14,839 nucleotides of DNA from Candidatus Binatia bacterium (lineage in GTDB: Bacteria; Desulfobacterota_B; Binatia; UBA9968). The position numbers and the translations under genes are program-made. The stretch is from positions 1-14,839 of the forward strand of contig JAICHC010000010.1 of NCBI GenBank assembly GCA_025922795.1, given 5' to 3'. Shown piece by piece: positions 6,418-13,350 of this stretch; positions within the stretch are counted from its first letter, which is position 1, and every line of letters begins with the position of its first letter. The notes under the pieces were generated by a model, which was not told the origin of the DNA, searched no databases, and saw only the letters and a program-made list of their open reading frames with translations.

Positions 6418-7863
6418 ATGCCGAAAACACTTAGAACCTTTCTTGACGACATGCGCAGGACATATCCGAGCGATGTGGTCTCCATCACAAAAACGGTGAA
6501 CCCGCTCAACTACGACGTGACGGCGATCGTCAAGCAGCTTGGTGCGCTGAAGAAGTTTCCAGTGCTCATTTTCGAGCAACCGCTCAACGCGCACGGCCGA
6601 GCAAGCGACATGAAGATCGTTATGAGTGCGGAGAATTCACAAAAGAAAGTTCAGGTGGCGCTCGGCGTCCCGCGCGAGATGGACCGTGCCGAGATGGCGC
6701 GTGAATGTTTGCGGCGGGAAGCCGGCAAGATCGGGCCGGTCATCGTGAGCAGAGATGCGGCGCCGGTCCAAGAGATTATTCAAACCGGCGATCAGGTCGA
6801 TCTCTACGAATTGCCGCTGTTACGTCATCACGAAATGGATGGCGGTCCGTATGTCGATATGTCGAGCGTTGCGAGGGACCGAAACAGCGGCGTGTACAAT
6901 TGCTCTTATCACCGCATGGAAGTCAAAGACCGCAATCACACCGGTTTCCTGATGACGCTGCAACACATGTGGCGGATCTTGCGCGGCTACGAAGAAGCCG
7001 GAGAAGAGTGTCCGGTGGCCACGGTGATCGGCCACCATCCGGCTTATCAAATGGGCGCATGTTACGGCGGACCGTTTGAAATCAGCGAGTACGAGATCAT
7101 CGGCGGCTATCTACAAGAACCATTGCGCCTCGTGCCCTCGGAAATCTGGGGCGAACGATTGCTCGTCCCAGCGGATGCCGAGATCGTCATCGAAGGCGCG
7201 CTCTTGCCGGGGCAGCGTCTGGTCGAGGGACCCTTCGGCGAAGTGAACGGCTATCTCGGTGTGCAAGGATATCAGCAATCGGCACGCTATGAAGTGCGTG
7301 CGATCACGCGGCGGCGCGGCGCCATGCACACGTCCATCCTTACGCCGGAGGGCGACAAACCGTGGATGGATCTGGCGCGCGAAGGTGCGTATTTCAGGCG
7401 CTGCCGGGAAGCCGTACCCGGCGTTCAAGCAGTCTGCACAAGCGGGCGCCACGCGCTGCTCAACGTCTTTATATCGATGAAGAAAATGTCGGAAGGCGAT
7501 CCCGGGAGGGCGGCTGCGGCGGCGCTTACCTGGGATTGGGCGAAAAACGTCTTTGTCTTCGACGAAGATATCGACGTTTACAGTCCGACCGAGATTCTCT
7601 GGGCGCTGGCGACGCGTGTGCAGCCGCACCGGCAGGTTTCAATTATCCAAGATATCATGCGCGGCAGCTTGATCGATCCGTCGATGGACCATCCGCGCCG
7701 AACATCGGCCATGATCGTCGATGCCACCAAACCACTCGACCGGCCGTTCTCGCCGGTGTCGAAGTGCCCGGACGAAGCTCTGGCGCGGATCAGGCTGGAA
7801 GATTTCGTGCCCGGCGAAGTTCTCGAACACATCCCGATCGACCGGACCACCTACTGGGCGTAA
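6418..7863 (+). CDS. UbiD-family prFMN-dependent (de)carboxylase
   Basis: A 481-aa member of the UbiD family, which reversibly decarboxylates unsaturated or aromatic acids using prenylated FMN. The catalytic Arg-Glu-Glu set is present: Arg166 in YHRMEV, Glu270 and Glu275 in EGPFGE. The R-to-E spacing of 104 and E-to-E spacing of 5 match the fungal Fdc1 residues R173/E277/E282, to the best of my knowledge of that enzyme. Further family marks are NCSYHR, VIGHHPAYQMGA and the C-terminal VDATKP. The ATG at 6418 has no clear Shine-Dalgarno sequence. No ubiX (the prFMN synthase) is in the window, so the cofactor must come from elsewhere. The 103-bp spacing after the SDR and shared strand suggest one transcription unit with the upstream oxidoreductases. 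The substrate is not predictable; family members include aromatic-acid decarboxylases and anaerobic arene carboxylases. Confidence 0.93.
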   Translation: MPKTLRTFLDDMRRTYPSDVVSITKTVNPLNYDVTAIVKQLGALKKFPVLIFEQPLNAHGRASDMKIVMSAENSQKKVQVALGVPREMDRAEMARECLRREAGKIGPVIVSRDAAPVQEIIQTGDQVDLYELPLLRHHEMDGGPYVDMSSVARDRNSGVYNCSYHRMEVKDRNHTGFLMTLQHMWRILRGYEEAGEECPVATVIGHHPAYQMGACYGGPFEISEYEIIGGYLQEPLRLVPSEIWGERLLVPADAEIVIEGALLPGQRLVEGPFGEVNGYLGVQGYQQSARYEVRAITRRRGAMHTSILTPEGDKPWMDLAREGAYFRRCREAVPGVQAVCTSGRHALLNVFISMKKMSEGDPGRAAAAALTWDWAKNVFVFDEDIDVYSPTEILWALATRVQPHRQVSIIQDIMRGSLIDPSMDHPRRTSAMIVDATKPLDRPFSPVSKCPDEALARIRLEDFVPGEVLEHIPIDRTTYWA

Positions 7864-7908
7864 GGGCCTTCGCGACCAGGTTGCGGCTACGCCTGTTCAT
7901 CACCCCAA

Positions 7909-7925
7909 TAAAGTTGCTGACTTTA
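7909..7925. repeat. Small hairpin downstream of the UbiD gene
   Basis: TAAAGT-TGCTG-ACTTTA is a perfect 6-bp stem with a 5-nt loop, 46 bp after the UbiD stop. It lacks a following T-run, so it is at best a weak or Rho-assisted 3' end. Confidence 0.25.
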
Positions 7926-7952
7926 CGCGAGCGAGCTAGGCAAGCTGATTGT

Positions 7953-8022
7953 TGGCCCTTTATTAGGCCTATTTGGAATTATTTGTAAGTATTTTCTTAA
8001 AGAGGCAAACGTGATAGGGCCA
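7953..8022 (+). promoter_or_regulatory. Inverted repeat including the regulator's ribosome-binding site
   Basis: TGGCCCT (7953-7959) and AGGGCCA (8016-8022) are perfectly complementary and flank 56 nt of AT-rich sequence. The right arm contains AGGG, the best Shine-Dalgarno candidate for the ATG at 8029. If both arms are transcribed, pairing would hide this site. Alternatively the arms could be a split operator. A perfect 7-bp inverted repeat can occur by chance at this distance, so confidence is low. Confidence 0.3.
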
Positions 8023-8028
8023 TAACCT

Positions 8029-8949
8029 ATGAAGAAAGCCGGTCCCACAGAATTCATGACCGTGCGCGAGGTGGCGCGCTATCTCGGCATCAACGAAAAG
8101 AAGGTTTACTTTCTCGCCAAGACGAACAAGATTCCGTCCACCCGGGTGACGGGGAAGTGGACCTTTCCCAAAAAACTGATCGATCGATGGATCGAAGAAA
8201 ATGCTTCGCAAAACATCGCGTGGTCCCCTAGTGGAGCCGACCGGGCAGTTCTGCTGGCGGCCGGAAGCGATGATCCGGCGCTGGCAATTCTGCACGAGCT
8301 TTACGGCGCACCGCGAATCGCGGCGTCATTATTCATGGCGACGGTCGGGAGTGGCGCGGGTCTGGAGTCGATCCGCAGCGGAGTGGCCGATTTTGCCACC
8401 GCCCATCTACTCGACCCGGCGCGGTCCGGTCCCAGCGGGCGAGCGGCGCAAAACTCGCTGCCACCGGGTACGGTGGTGGTCGAGCTTTTTTATCGTGAGT
8501 TGGGTTGGGTCGTGCCCCCGGGCAATCCCAAGGGGATCGAGTCAATCCGTGATCTGACGCGGCCGAAGCTGCGATTCATCAATCGCCAAGCGGGGTCGGG
8601 AACCCGGATCTATTTTGATCAGGAATTACGGCGCGCCCGACTGACCAGTAAAAAGATTGCCGGGTACGATGAAACCGTATCCACGCATCTCGAAGTTGGT
8701 TTGCGTGTCCTGAGTGGCCGGTACGATGTCGGGCTGGCCACGCGCACGACGGCGCGACTTTTCGGCCTCGATTTTGGTCGACTCACGCGCGAGCGTTTCG
8801 ACATGCTCGTGCCGAAGGACCGCTTTTTTACGAAGCCAATGCAGAACGTGCTGAGCGTCGTGGGCTCGCGCGAGTTTCGCGAGCGGGTCAGCGCGCTCGG
8901 CGGTTACGAAGTCGCTGAGTCAGGCAGGATTGTCAGTCCAACTTATTAA
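8029..8949 (+). CDS. One-component regulator: excisionase-type HTH plus PBP-like ligand-binding domain
   Basis: A 306-aa cytoplasmic protein with no signal peptide. Residues 9-56 (FMTVREVARYLGINEKKVY, then GKWTFPKKLIDRWI) form an excisionase/MerR-type helix-turn-helix. Residues about 72-290 are a PBP-like domain of the kind fused to HTH or molybdopterin-biosynthesis domains. Its marks are GVADFATAHLLDP (118-130), FYRELGWVVPPGNP (154-167), FINRQAGSGTR (183-193) and YDVGLATRT (232-240). This domain is of the same broad fold class as oxyanion-binding proteins, and the gene stands directly upstream of tupABC. The likely role is therefore a tungstate/molybdate-responsive transcription factor for the transporter; this is inference from context. 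AGGG lies nine bases before the ATG. A later in-frame ATG at 8056 would still keep the HTH. Confidence 0.85.
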   Translation: MKKAGPTEFMTVREVARYLGINEKKVYFLAKTNKIPSTRVTGKWTFPKKLIDRWIEENASQNIAWSPSGADRAVLLAAGSDDPALAILHELYGAPRIAASLFMATVGSGAGLESIRSGVADFATAHLLDPARSGPSGRAAQNSLPPGTVVVELFYRELGWVVPPGNPKGIESIRDLTRPKLRFINRQAGSGTRIYFDQELRRARLTSKKIAGYDETVSTHLEVGLRVLSGRYDVGLATRTTARLFGLDFGRLTRERFDMLVPKDRFFTKPMQNVLSVVGSREFRERVSALGGYEVAESGRIVSPTY

Positions 8950-9170
8950 GGAGTTCATAAGTATCTAGAAACAGGGTTGGTTGGACACGAAGGGACGACT
9001 CGTTCCAAGCCCAGGCAAAGCGTCTGGGCGTCATCGGCCACCACCCGAGCCACGCCCCGAGTGCTTAATTTTGGGCGTGGGTGCGAAAGCGTCCTTCGAG
9101 TCCTGGTGCCTGCGCTTTCCACGACTCGCCCCTTCGTCCCAGTATGTCTACTAACCTAACGAACTCCTTA
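8947..9170 (+). promoter_or_regulatory. ~224-bp multi-stem palindromic element before tupA (candidate cis-regulatory RNA or palindromic repeat)
   Basis: TAAGGAGTTC (8947-8956, overlapping the regulator's stop codon) is perfectly complementary to GAACTCCTTA (9161-9170). Inside, CGAAGGG (8988-8994) pairs with CCCTTCG (9130-9136), extended by GGA/TCC across a two-base bulge. Three internal hairpins follow: GCCCAG/CTGGGC (9009-9014, 9024-9029), CCACGCCC/GGGCGTGG (9050-9057, 9073-9080) and GAAAGCG/CGCTTTC (9085-9091, 9113-9119). The result is a closed, multi-branched fold filling the regulator-tupA gap. The right closing arm contains CTCC, which could also pair with the GGAG ribosome-binding site of tupA. 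It is either a structured leader RNA or a palindromic repeat copy. I could not match it to a known riboswitch by eye. Confidence 0.5.
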
Positions 9171-9195
9171 GTAAACGAGTGGAATGGAGAGCATC

Positions 9196-10050
9196 ATGCG
9201 AAGAATAGGACTAGTATCGTCGTTGTTCACTTTGGTTATCGCGTTATCATTTGGCTCCGTTGCGCACGGCGCCGAAGCCGGCAAGCAAAGCGTCATTCTT
9301 TCAACCACAACCAGCACTCAGGATTCCGGCTTGCTGGACGAACTGGTGCCGCTGTTTGAAAAGCGGGGCGGCTACTCCGTTAAAGCCATTTCGGTCGGCA
9401 CTGGACAGGCGCTGGCATTGGGCGCCAAAGGGGATGCGGACGTGGTTTTGGTCCACGCGCCGAGCCTGCAGAAAAAATATGTCGCCGATGGCAAGCTCCG
9501 CAACCGGCGCCTGGTCATGTACAACGACTTCGTGATCATCGGTCCCAAGGACGATCCGGCGAAGATTCGCTCCATTAAGAGTGCAACCGCGGCGCTTCAA
9601 GCGATTGCCGGCGCAAAAGCGAATTTTGTTTCGCGGGGCGATAAATCCGGCACGCACACGTTGGAAAGAGCGTTATGGAAAACGGCGGGCATCGAACCCA
9701 AAGGTTCCTGGTACATCGAAGCTGGGCAGGGCATGGGCGCAACCCTAGGCATCGCCAACGAGCGCAACGCTTACACGATCAGCGACCGCGGCACCTATCT
9801 GGCATTCAAGAAGCGTGTGACCCTGCCGATTTGGCTCGAAGGCGACCGTGCGCTGTTGAATATTTATTCGGTTCTCGAAGTCAATCCGGCCAACGGGCCG
9901 CGCGTGAACTCGGCCGGTGGCAAGGCATTCGCCGATTTTATGGTCGCGCCGGAGACTCAGAAGGTCATCCGGACCTTCGGTGAGAAAAAATTCGGCCAGC
10001 CGCTGTTCGTGCCGGTCGCGGGCAAGAAAGAAGACGAGCTCGGAGCCTAG
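9196..10050 (+). CDS. tupA: Tungstate ABC transporter, substrate-binding protein
   Basis: A 284-aa periplasmic tungstate-binding protein. The N-terminal signal peptide is about residues 1-25: a basic MRR start, a hydrophobic core, and cleavage near AHG/AEA. The mature domain shows the TupA hallmarks: STTTST then QDSGLL at 36-47, KGDADVVLVHAP (78-89) and FVSRGDKSGTH (144-154). These contribute to oxyanion binding in the family. The ATG at 9196 is chosen over the ATG at 9184, because GGAGAG lies at the right distance and the signal peptide starts correctly. TupA binds tungstate with high selectivity and hands it to TupB/TupC. It is the first gene of a tight three-gene operon (one base to tupB) and follows the HTH-PBP regulator and the palindromic element. 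Confidence 0.93.
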   Translation: MRRIGLVSSLFTLVIALSFGSVAHGAEAGKQSVILSTTTSTQDSGLLDELVPLFEKRGGYSVKAISVGTGQALALGAKGDADVVLVHAPSLQKKYVADGKLRNRRLVMYNDFVIIGPKDDPAKIRSIKSATAALQAIAGAKANFVSRGDKSGTHTLERALWKTAGIEPKGSWYIEAGQGMGATLGIANERNAYTISDRGTYLAFKKRVTLPIWLEGDRALLNIYSVLEVNPANGPRVNSAGGKAFADFMVAPETQKVIRTFGEKKFGQPLFVPVAGKKEDELGA

Positions 10051-10051
10051 G

Positions 10052-10765
10052 GTGGAGCTGCTCTGGCAAGGGAGCGTCAAGGCGCTCGAGCTGATTTTCG
10101 GCTTCGACGCTGAAGTCTGGTCGATCACTTGGTTGTCGATTAAGATTTCCGGTTGCGCGACCTTAGTTTCCCTGCTGGTCGGCGTTCCTTTGGGCATCGT
10201 ACTAGCGCTGACGCGTTTCCGCGGTCGCTGGTTCATCGTTTCGGTGGTCAACACGGGCATGGGCCTGGCGCCGGTAGTGGTCGGACTGTTCGTATCGATC
10301 TTTCTCTGGCGCAGCGGGCCGCTGGGATTTCTCGAATTGATCTACTCGCCATTCGCCATGGTGATTGCCCAGGTCATCATTGCATTCCCGATCGTCGCCG
10401 GCCTCACCATGGCGAGTTTTCAGAGCCTCGATCCCCAATTGAGCTTACAGTTGCTTGGTATCGGCGCGTCCAAGCCGCAACTACTGTGGCTCCTGTGCAA
10501 AGAGGCGCGCCTGCCGCTGCTCGCGGCCGTGATGGCCGGCTTCGGCGGCGTGATCTCCGAGGTCGGCGCGTCGATGATGGTCGGCGGCAATATTCGAGGC
10601 GAAACGCGGGTACTGACGACCGCGACAGTTTTGGAAACCGGCAAAGGCAATTTCGATATCGCCATTGCGCTCAGTCTCATTCTGCTCGCGCTCACCTTCG
10701 CCATCAATTTTCTTCTGACGCGCGCCCAGCAACGGGAGTCGCATCGATGGCCGAAACCCTCTTAG
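10052..10765 (+). CDS. tupB: Tungstate ABC transporter, permease
   Basis: A 237-aa inner-membrane permease, usual TupB size. It starts at a GTG one base after the tupA stop, with GGAG six bases upstream. The frame is open further upstream inside tupA, but those extra codons are not part of the family. Hydrophobic segments lie at about 24-52, 63-87, 97-122, 155-175 and 203-224. The ATPase-coupling EAA-type loop is around GASKPQLLWLLCKEARLP (138-155), followed by GVISEVGASMMVGGN (166-180). It dimerises to form the tungstate channel, energised by TupC. Its 3' end overlaps tupC by 19 bp, so translation is probably coupled. Confidence 0.93.
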   Translation: MELLWQGSVKALELIFGFDAEVWSITWLSIKISGCATLVSLLVGVPLGIVLALTRFRGRWFIVSVVNTGMGLAPVVVGLFVSIFLWRSGPLGFLELIYSPFAMVIAQVIIAFPIVAGLTMASFQSLDPQLSLQLLGIGASKPQLLWLLCKEARLPLLAAVMAGFGGVISEVGASMMVGGNIRGETRVLTTATVLETGKGNFDIAIALSLILLALTFAINFLLTRAQQRESHRWPKPS

Positions 10766-11829
10766 ATCTCAAGCAAATTGTCGTTCAGTACGGCGACAAG
10801 ACCGCCCTTCAGATCTCCCATTTGACGGTCAACTCGGGCGAAGTGTTGGCGTTACTCGGTCCCAACGGTGCGGGCAAGACCACATTGCTCAGGATCATGG
10901 GGTTGCTGCAGGCGCCAAGCGACGGCTCGGTGCAGTTTGACGGGGTTCCGGCGTCTTCGACCAACTCGCTGGCGATCCGCCGGCGCATCGCCGCAGTTTT
11001 TCAAGAGCCGCTCCTGCTGAACACCACCGTTTATCAGAACGCAGCTTTGGGGCTGAAGCTTCGCGGGCTGCGCGGAGCCGAGATCGCGGACCGTCTTGCA
11101 CCGTGGCTGGAGCGGCTCGGCATTGCTCATCTGGCCGCCCGTTCCGCGCGCACTCTCTCCGGGGGCGAAGCGCAGCGGACGAGTTTGGTGCGCGCGCTCG
11201 CCGTCAATCCCGAGTTGTTGCTGTTGGACGAGCCGTTCGGGGCACTCGATCCCGCGAGCCGCGAAGAATTGCTGCGCGATTTTCGTCGCATCGTCAAGCA
11301 GCGACAAGTCACTACGGTGTTCGTGACGCATGATCGGGCCGAAGCGTTCGCGCTTGCGGATCGTGTGGGTGTCTTGACCGGCGGCCGAATCCTCCAACTC
11401 GGCTCGCGCGAAGAGGTGTTTCTGCGGCCGGCTTCGTGTGCCGTTGCAGAAATCGTCGGCGTGGAAAATCGTTTGGCGGGTGTCGTGCAGCAGAACGAAG
11501 ACTGTTTCTCTGATATCGCGATCGGCAAAACCACCCTTAGTGTGCCGGCAAAATTTCTCCTAGGAACGAAGGTTGTTCTCTGCATTCGAGCCGAGGACCT
11601 CGCGCTCGCCCCGGCCCATTACCGGGCGTCCGATGCGCTGTCGTTCCATGGAAAAGTAATCGACGTTTTGCCGGGCATTTCGGGTTGGCGAATTTCCGTC
11701 GATTGCAACGGAGTAACTCTGGCGGCGATGGTGGAACAGAGGGCGGGTGGCGTTTTCTCCCCCGGCGACGAAGTTAGCGCAAGCATCAGATCCGCAGCCG
11801 TTCATGTCATACAGGAAGATCCGAGATAG
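10747..11829 (+). CDS. tupC: Tungstate ABC transporter, ATP-binding protein with C-terminal TOBE-like region
   Basis: A 360-aa cytoplasmic ABC ATPase that powers tungstate import. Walker A GPNGAGKTT is at 38-46, the Q-loop VFQEP at 84-88, signature LSGGEAQR at 137-144, Walker B LLLLDE at 157-162 with the D-loop FGALD, and the switch His195 in VFVTHDR. Residues about 240-360 form a TOBE-like extension of the kind that binds oxyanions and can feed back on transport in ModC-type proteins. The start ATG lies inside tupB (19-bp overlap) with GGGAG eight bases upstream. The frame is open much further upstream only because it runs antiphase through tupB. It ends 38 bp before the convergent AbrB-family gene, with no obvious terminator in the gap. 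Confidence 0.94.
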   Translation: MAETLLDLKQIVVQYGDKTALQISHLTVNSGEVLALLGPNGAGKTTLLRIMGLLQAPSDGSVQFDGVPASSTNSLAIRRRIAAVFQEPLLLNTTVYQNAALGLKLRGLRGAEIADRLAPWLERLGIAHLAARSARTLSGGEAQRTSLVRALAVNPELLLLDEPFGALDPASREELLRDFRRIVKQRQVTTVFVTHDRAEAFALADRVGVLTGGRILQLGSREEVFLRPASCAVAEIVGVENRLAGVVQQNEDCFSDIAIGKTTLSVPAKFLLGTKVVLCIRAEDLALAPAHYRASDALSFHGKVIDVLPGISGWRISVDCNGVTLAAMVEQRAGGVFSPGDEVSASIRSAAVHVIQEDPR

Positions 11830-11867
11830 TAGCGTAGTCGTCGCGAAATGGTGGAGGCAATAAAGAT

Positions 11868-12944
11868 CTACGCATCAGTGCGGTCGGTTGGAAGGTTCAG
11901 CAGCCCTGCGGCCAAGGTGTAAATATATTGCGTTCCCATGTTGACGACGACGACGCGGAATAGGTGGAAGGCGACGACCAACGGCACGCTGATTTGCAGA
12001 GCCTGCGCGGTAATCGTCATTTCCGCAAGCCCACCGGGCGCGGTTGCGAGAATCATTGTCGCAACCGGCAAACCGAAGGCCCAGGCGAGGGCCGCGCCGG
12101 CCGCGACTGAGGCGACCAGGATGAAGCACGAGTTCAGCAGTGCGAAGGGGATGAAAAGCTTGTAACGAGCGAAGAAAGCGCGCTCGTAGCGCGCCCCGAG
12201 CACGAGGCCGAACATGAGCTGGGCGAAGTCGGTCAACTGATGCGGGACGGCGGATAATTCGACTCCGCTCATCGTCAGTGCCGCGCCGATGAAAATCGGC
12301 GTCAACAGACAACCGTTGTGGAAGTGCAGACGCTCGGAAAGCTCGCCGAGCAGCCAACTGATTGCCAGCCATACCACCAATATCGAAAGATCGAGTTGCA
12401 GGTTCGGCCGATAGGCGGCCGCCTCCAGAGGAAAGCCGCCGTAGGTCAGCAAGAACGGGACTATGATGACGACGAGCGAGACGCGCAGGCTGTGAGCCAC
12501 AGCCACCGGCGCGATCTGCGCGCCGTAGCGGTCCGCCAGCACCGCCATCGCCATGGCGCCACCGGGAATCGAAGCAAAGAAGGTCGATTTTCCATCAACT
12601 CCCGAAGCTCGGCTCAAGGTCAGCGCGCCGAGGCCGCCGACCAGGAAGACGGCTACCGTCGCCGCCAGGATCGCCGGCAAATTGGCAGCCAACGCCCCGA
12701 CCACCGGAGGAGTAAAGTACAGCGATACCGCGGAACCAAGAATGACTTGGCCCATTTGCCGCGCCAGAGGAGGCGAGTGCACGCGTACTCCGGTCAGGTT
12801 GAGCGCCGCAACCGCGATCATGGGTCCGATCATCCATGGAATCGGTGTTTGCAGAAGATGAAAGAGATAGCCTGCCGGAATTCCTACCAGAAGCGCTCTC
12901 AAAATGCCGGGCAGCCGATCGCGCAAACCGATAAACTCATTCAT
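11868..12944 (-). CDS. AbrB-family membrane transporter (Pfam 'AmoA'/AbrB duplication family)
   Basis: A 358-aa polytopic inner-membrane protein with the internal duplication typical of the family. Half one carries SIPGGAMAMAVLA...VAHSLRVSLVVIIVP (125-163), and half two carries TAPGGLAEMTITA...VAFHLFRVVVVNM (301-336). The paired PIPWMIGPMI (34-43) and CLLTPIFIGAAL (212-223) segments are also repeated. The old name 'ammonia monooxygenase' for this family is misleading. Family members are uncharacterised putative transporters, often for organic compounds, and should not be confused with the Bacillus transition-state regulator AbrB. The start ATG at 12944 has only a distant AGGA, so translation initiation may be weak. 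It is convergent with tupC and appears to be a single-gene unit; the link to tungstate uptake is probably only positional. Confidence 0.9.
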   Translation of the reverse strand: MNEFIGLRDRLPGILRALLVGIPAGYLFHLLQTPIPWMIGPMIAVAALNLTGVRVHSPPLARQMGQVILGSAVSLYFTPPVVGALAANLPAILAATVAVFLVGGLGALTLSRASGVDGKSTFFASIPGGAMAMAVLADRYGAQIAPVAVAHSLRVSLVVIIVPFLLTYGGFPLEAAAYRPNLQLDLSILVVWLAISWLLGELSERLHFHNGCLLTPIFIGAALTMSGVELSAVPHQLTDFAQLMFGLVLGARYERAFFARYKLFIPFALLNSCFILVASVAAGAALAWAFGLPVATMILATAPGGLAEMTITAQALQISVPLVVAFHLFRVVVVNMGTQYIYTLAAGLLNLPTDRTDA

Positions 12945-13288
12945 GAGTGAATCAGCGTTCCTTTAACCCTGAGACTCTGGGAACGGAATCGAAAAGCGGA
13001 TTTCAGGACCCCTGCGGAACTCTCGACTGCGCACGCTCGCCAGCGAGGGTTGGGTCTCTTGGATTTTTGTCAGATTGAGGGTGATCGTTGGTGTAAAAAC
13101 AAATCCTTGGTCACGACGTTCCTTAGGATGACATGGCGGTTCATAGTTTGAGAGCTTTCTCTCTCTTACAAAACTCGCAGTGGTGTTCCTGCCTTCCATT
13201 TAGTTCCCGTGAAAGAAAATTGTCAAACCGCGTACACACAATTTTTCTTACGTAGCGGGACGCCCTGAAGCGAACAGAAGAAAAGGCA
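12945..13288. other. Intergenic region upstream of the AbrB-family gene
   Basis: No credible gene. The stretch 13101-13136 (AAATCCTTGG on one side, CCTTAGGATGACATGG on the other) resembles the short dispersed 'GTCATCCT...AAGGAT' intergenic repeats seen in many bacterial genomes, and accounts for the implausible short minus-strand frame here. CTCGC-CA-GCGAG near 13034-13045 and GAGAG-CTTT-CTCTC near 13150-13163 are minor hairpins. The minus-strand promoter for the AbrB-family gene should lie in this stretch, but I cannot place it. An AT-rich inverted repeat at 13213-13249 is listed separately. Confidence 0.5.
13213..13249. repeat. AT-rich inverted repeat
   Basis: AAGAAAATTGT (13213-13223) and ACAATTTTTCTT (13238-13249) are complementary apart from one extra A/T, with a 14-nt GC-containing loop. 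On the plus strand the right arm is T-rich, so it could work as an extra terminator or as an operator. It lies beyond the strong terminator of the minus-strand gene at 13351. Confidence 0.45.
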
Positions 13289-13325
13289 CACAGCCTGACC
13301 ACCGTTGGCAGGTAGTCAGGCTGTG
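13270..13325 (-). terminator. Intrinsic terminator of the charged-protein/lipoprotein operon
   Basis: CACAGCCTGAC (13289-13299) and GTCAGGCTGTG (13315-13325) form a perfect 11-bp stem with a 15-nt loop. Read on the minus strand, the stem is followed by CCTTTTCTTCTG, a T-rich tract. It stands 25 bp after the stop of the minus-strand gene ending at 13351. This is the clearest intrinsic terminator in the window. Confidence 0.85.
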
Positions 13326-13350
13326 CGTAATGAGGCGGGGGTGAAGAGGA

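Noticed and set aside
8977..9359. Short plus-strand frames across the regulator-tupA gap
   Set aside because: They run through the paired arms of the palindromic element and into tupA out of frame. Their peptides are low-complexity Arg/Ser/Pro sequence with no ribosome-binding site.
12963..13199. A 78-codon minus-strand frame upstream of the AbrB-family gene
   Set aside because: It contains the peptide PCHPKERRDQGF, typical of spurious translation of 'GTCATCCT...' intergenic repeats, and has no supporting ribosome-binding site or family.
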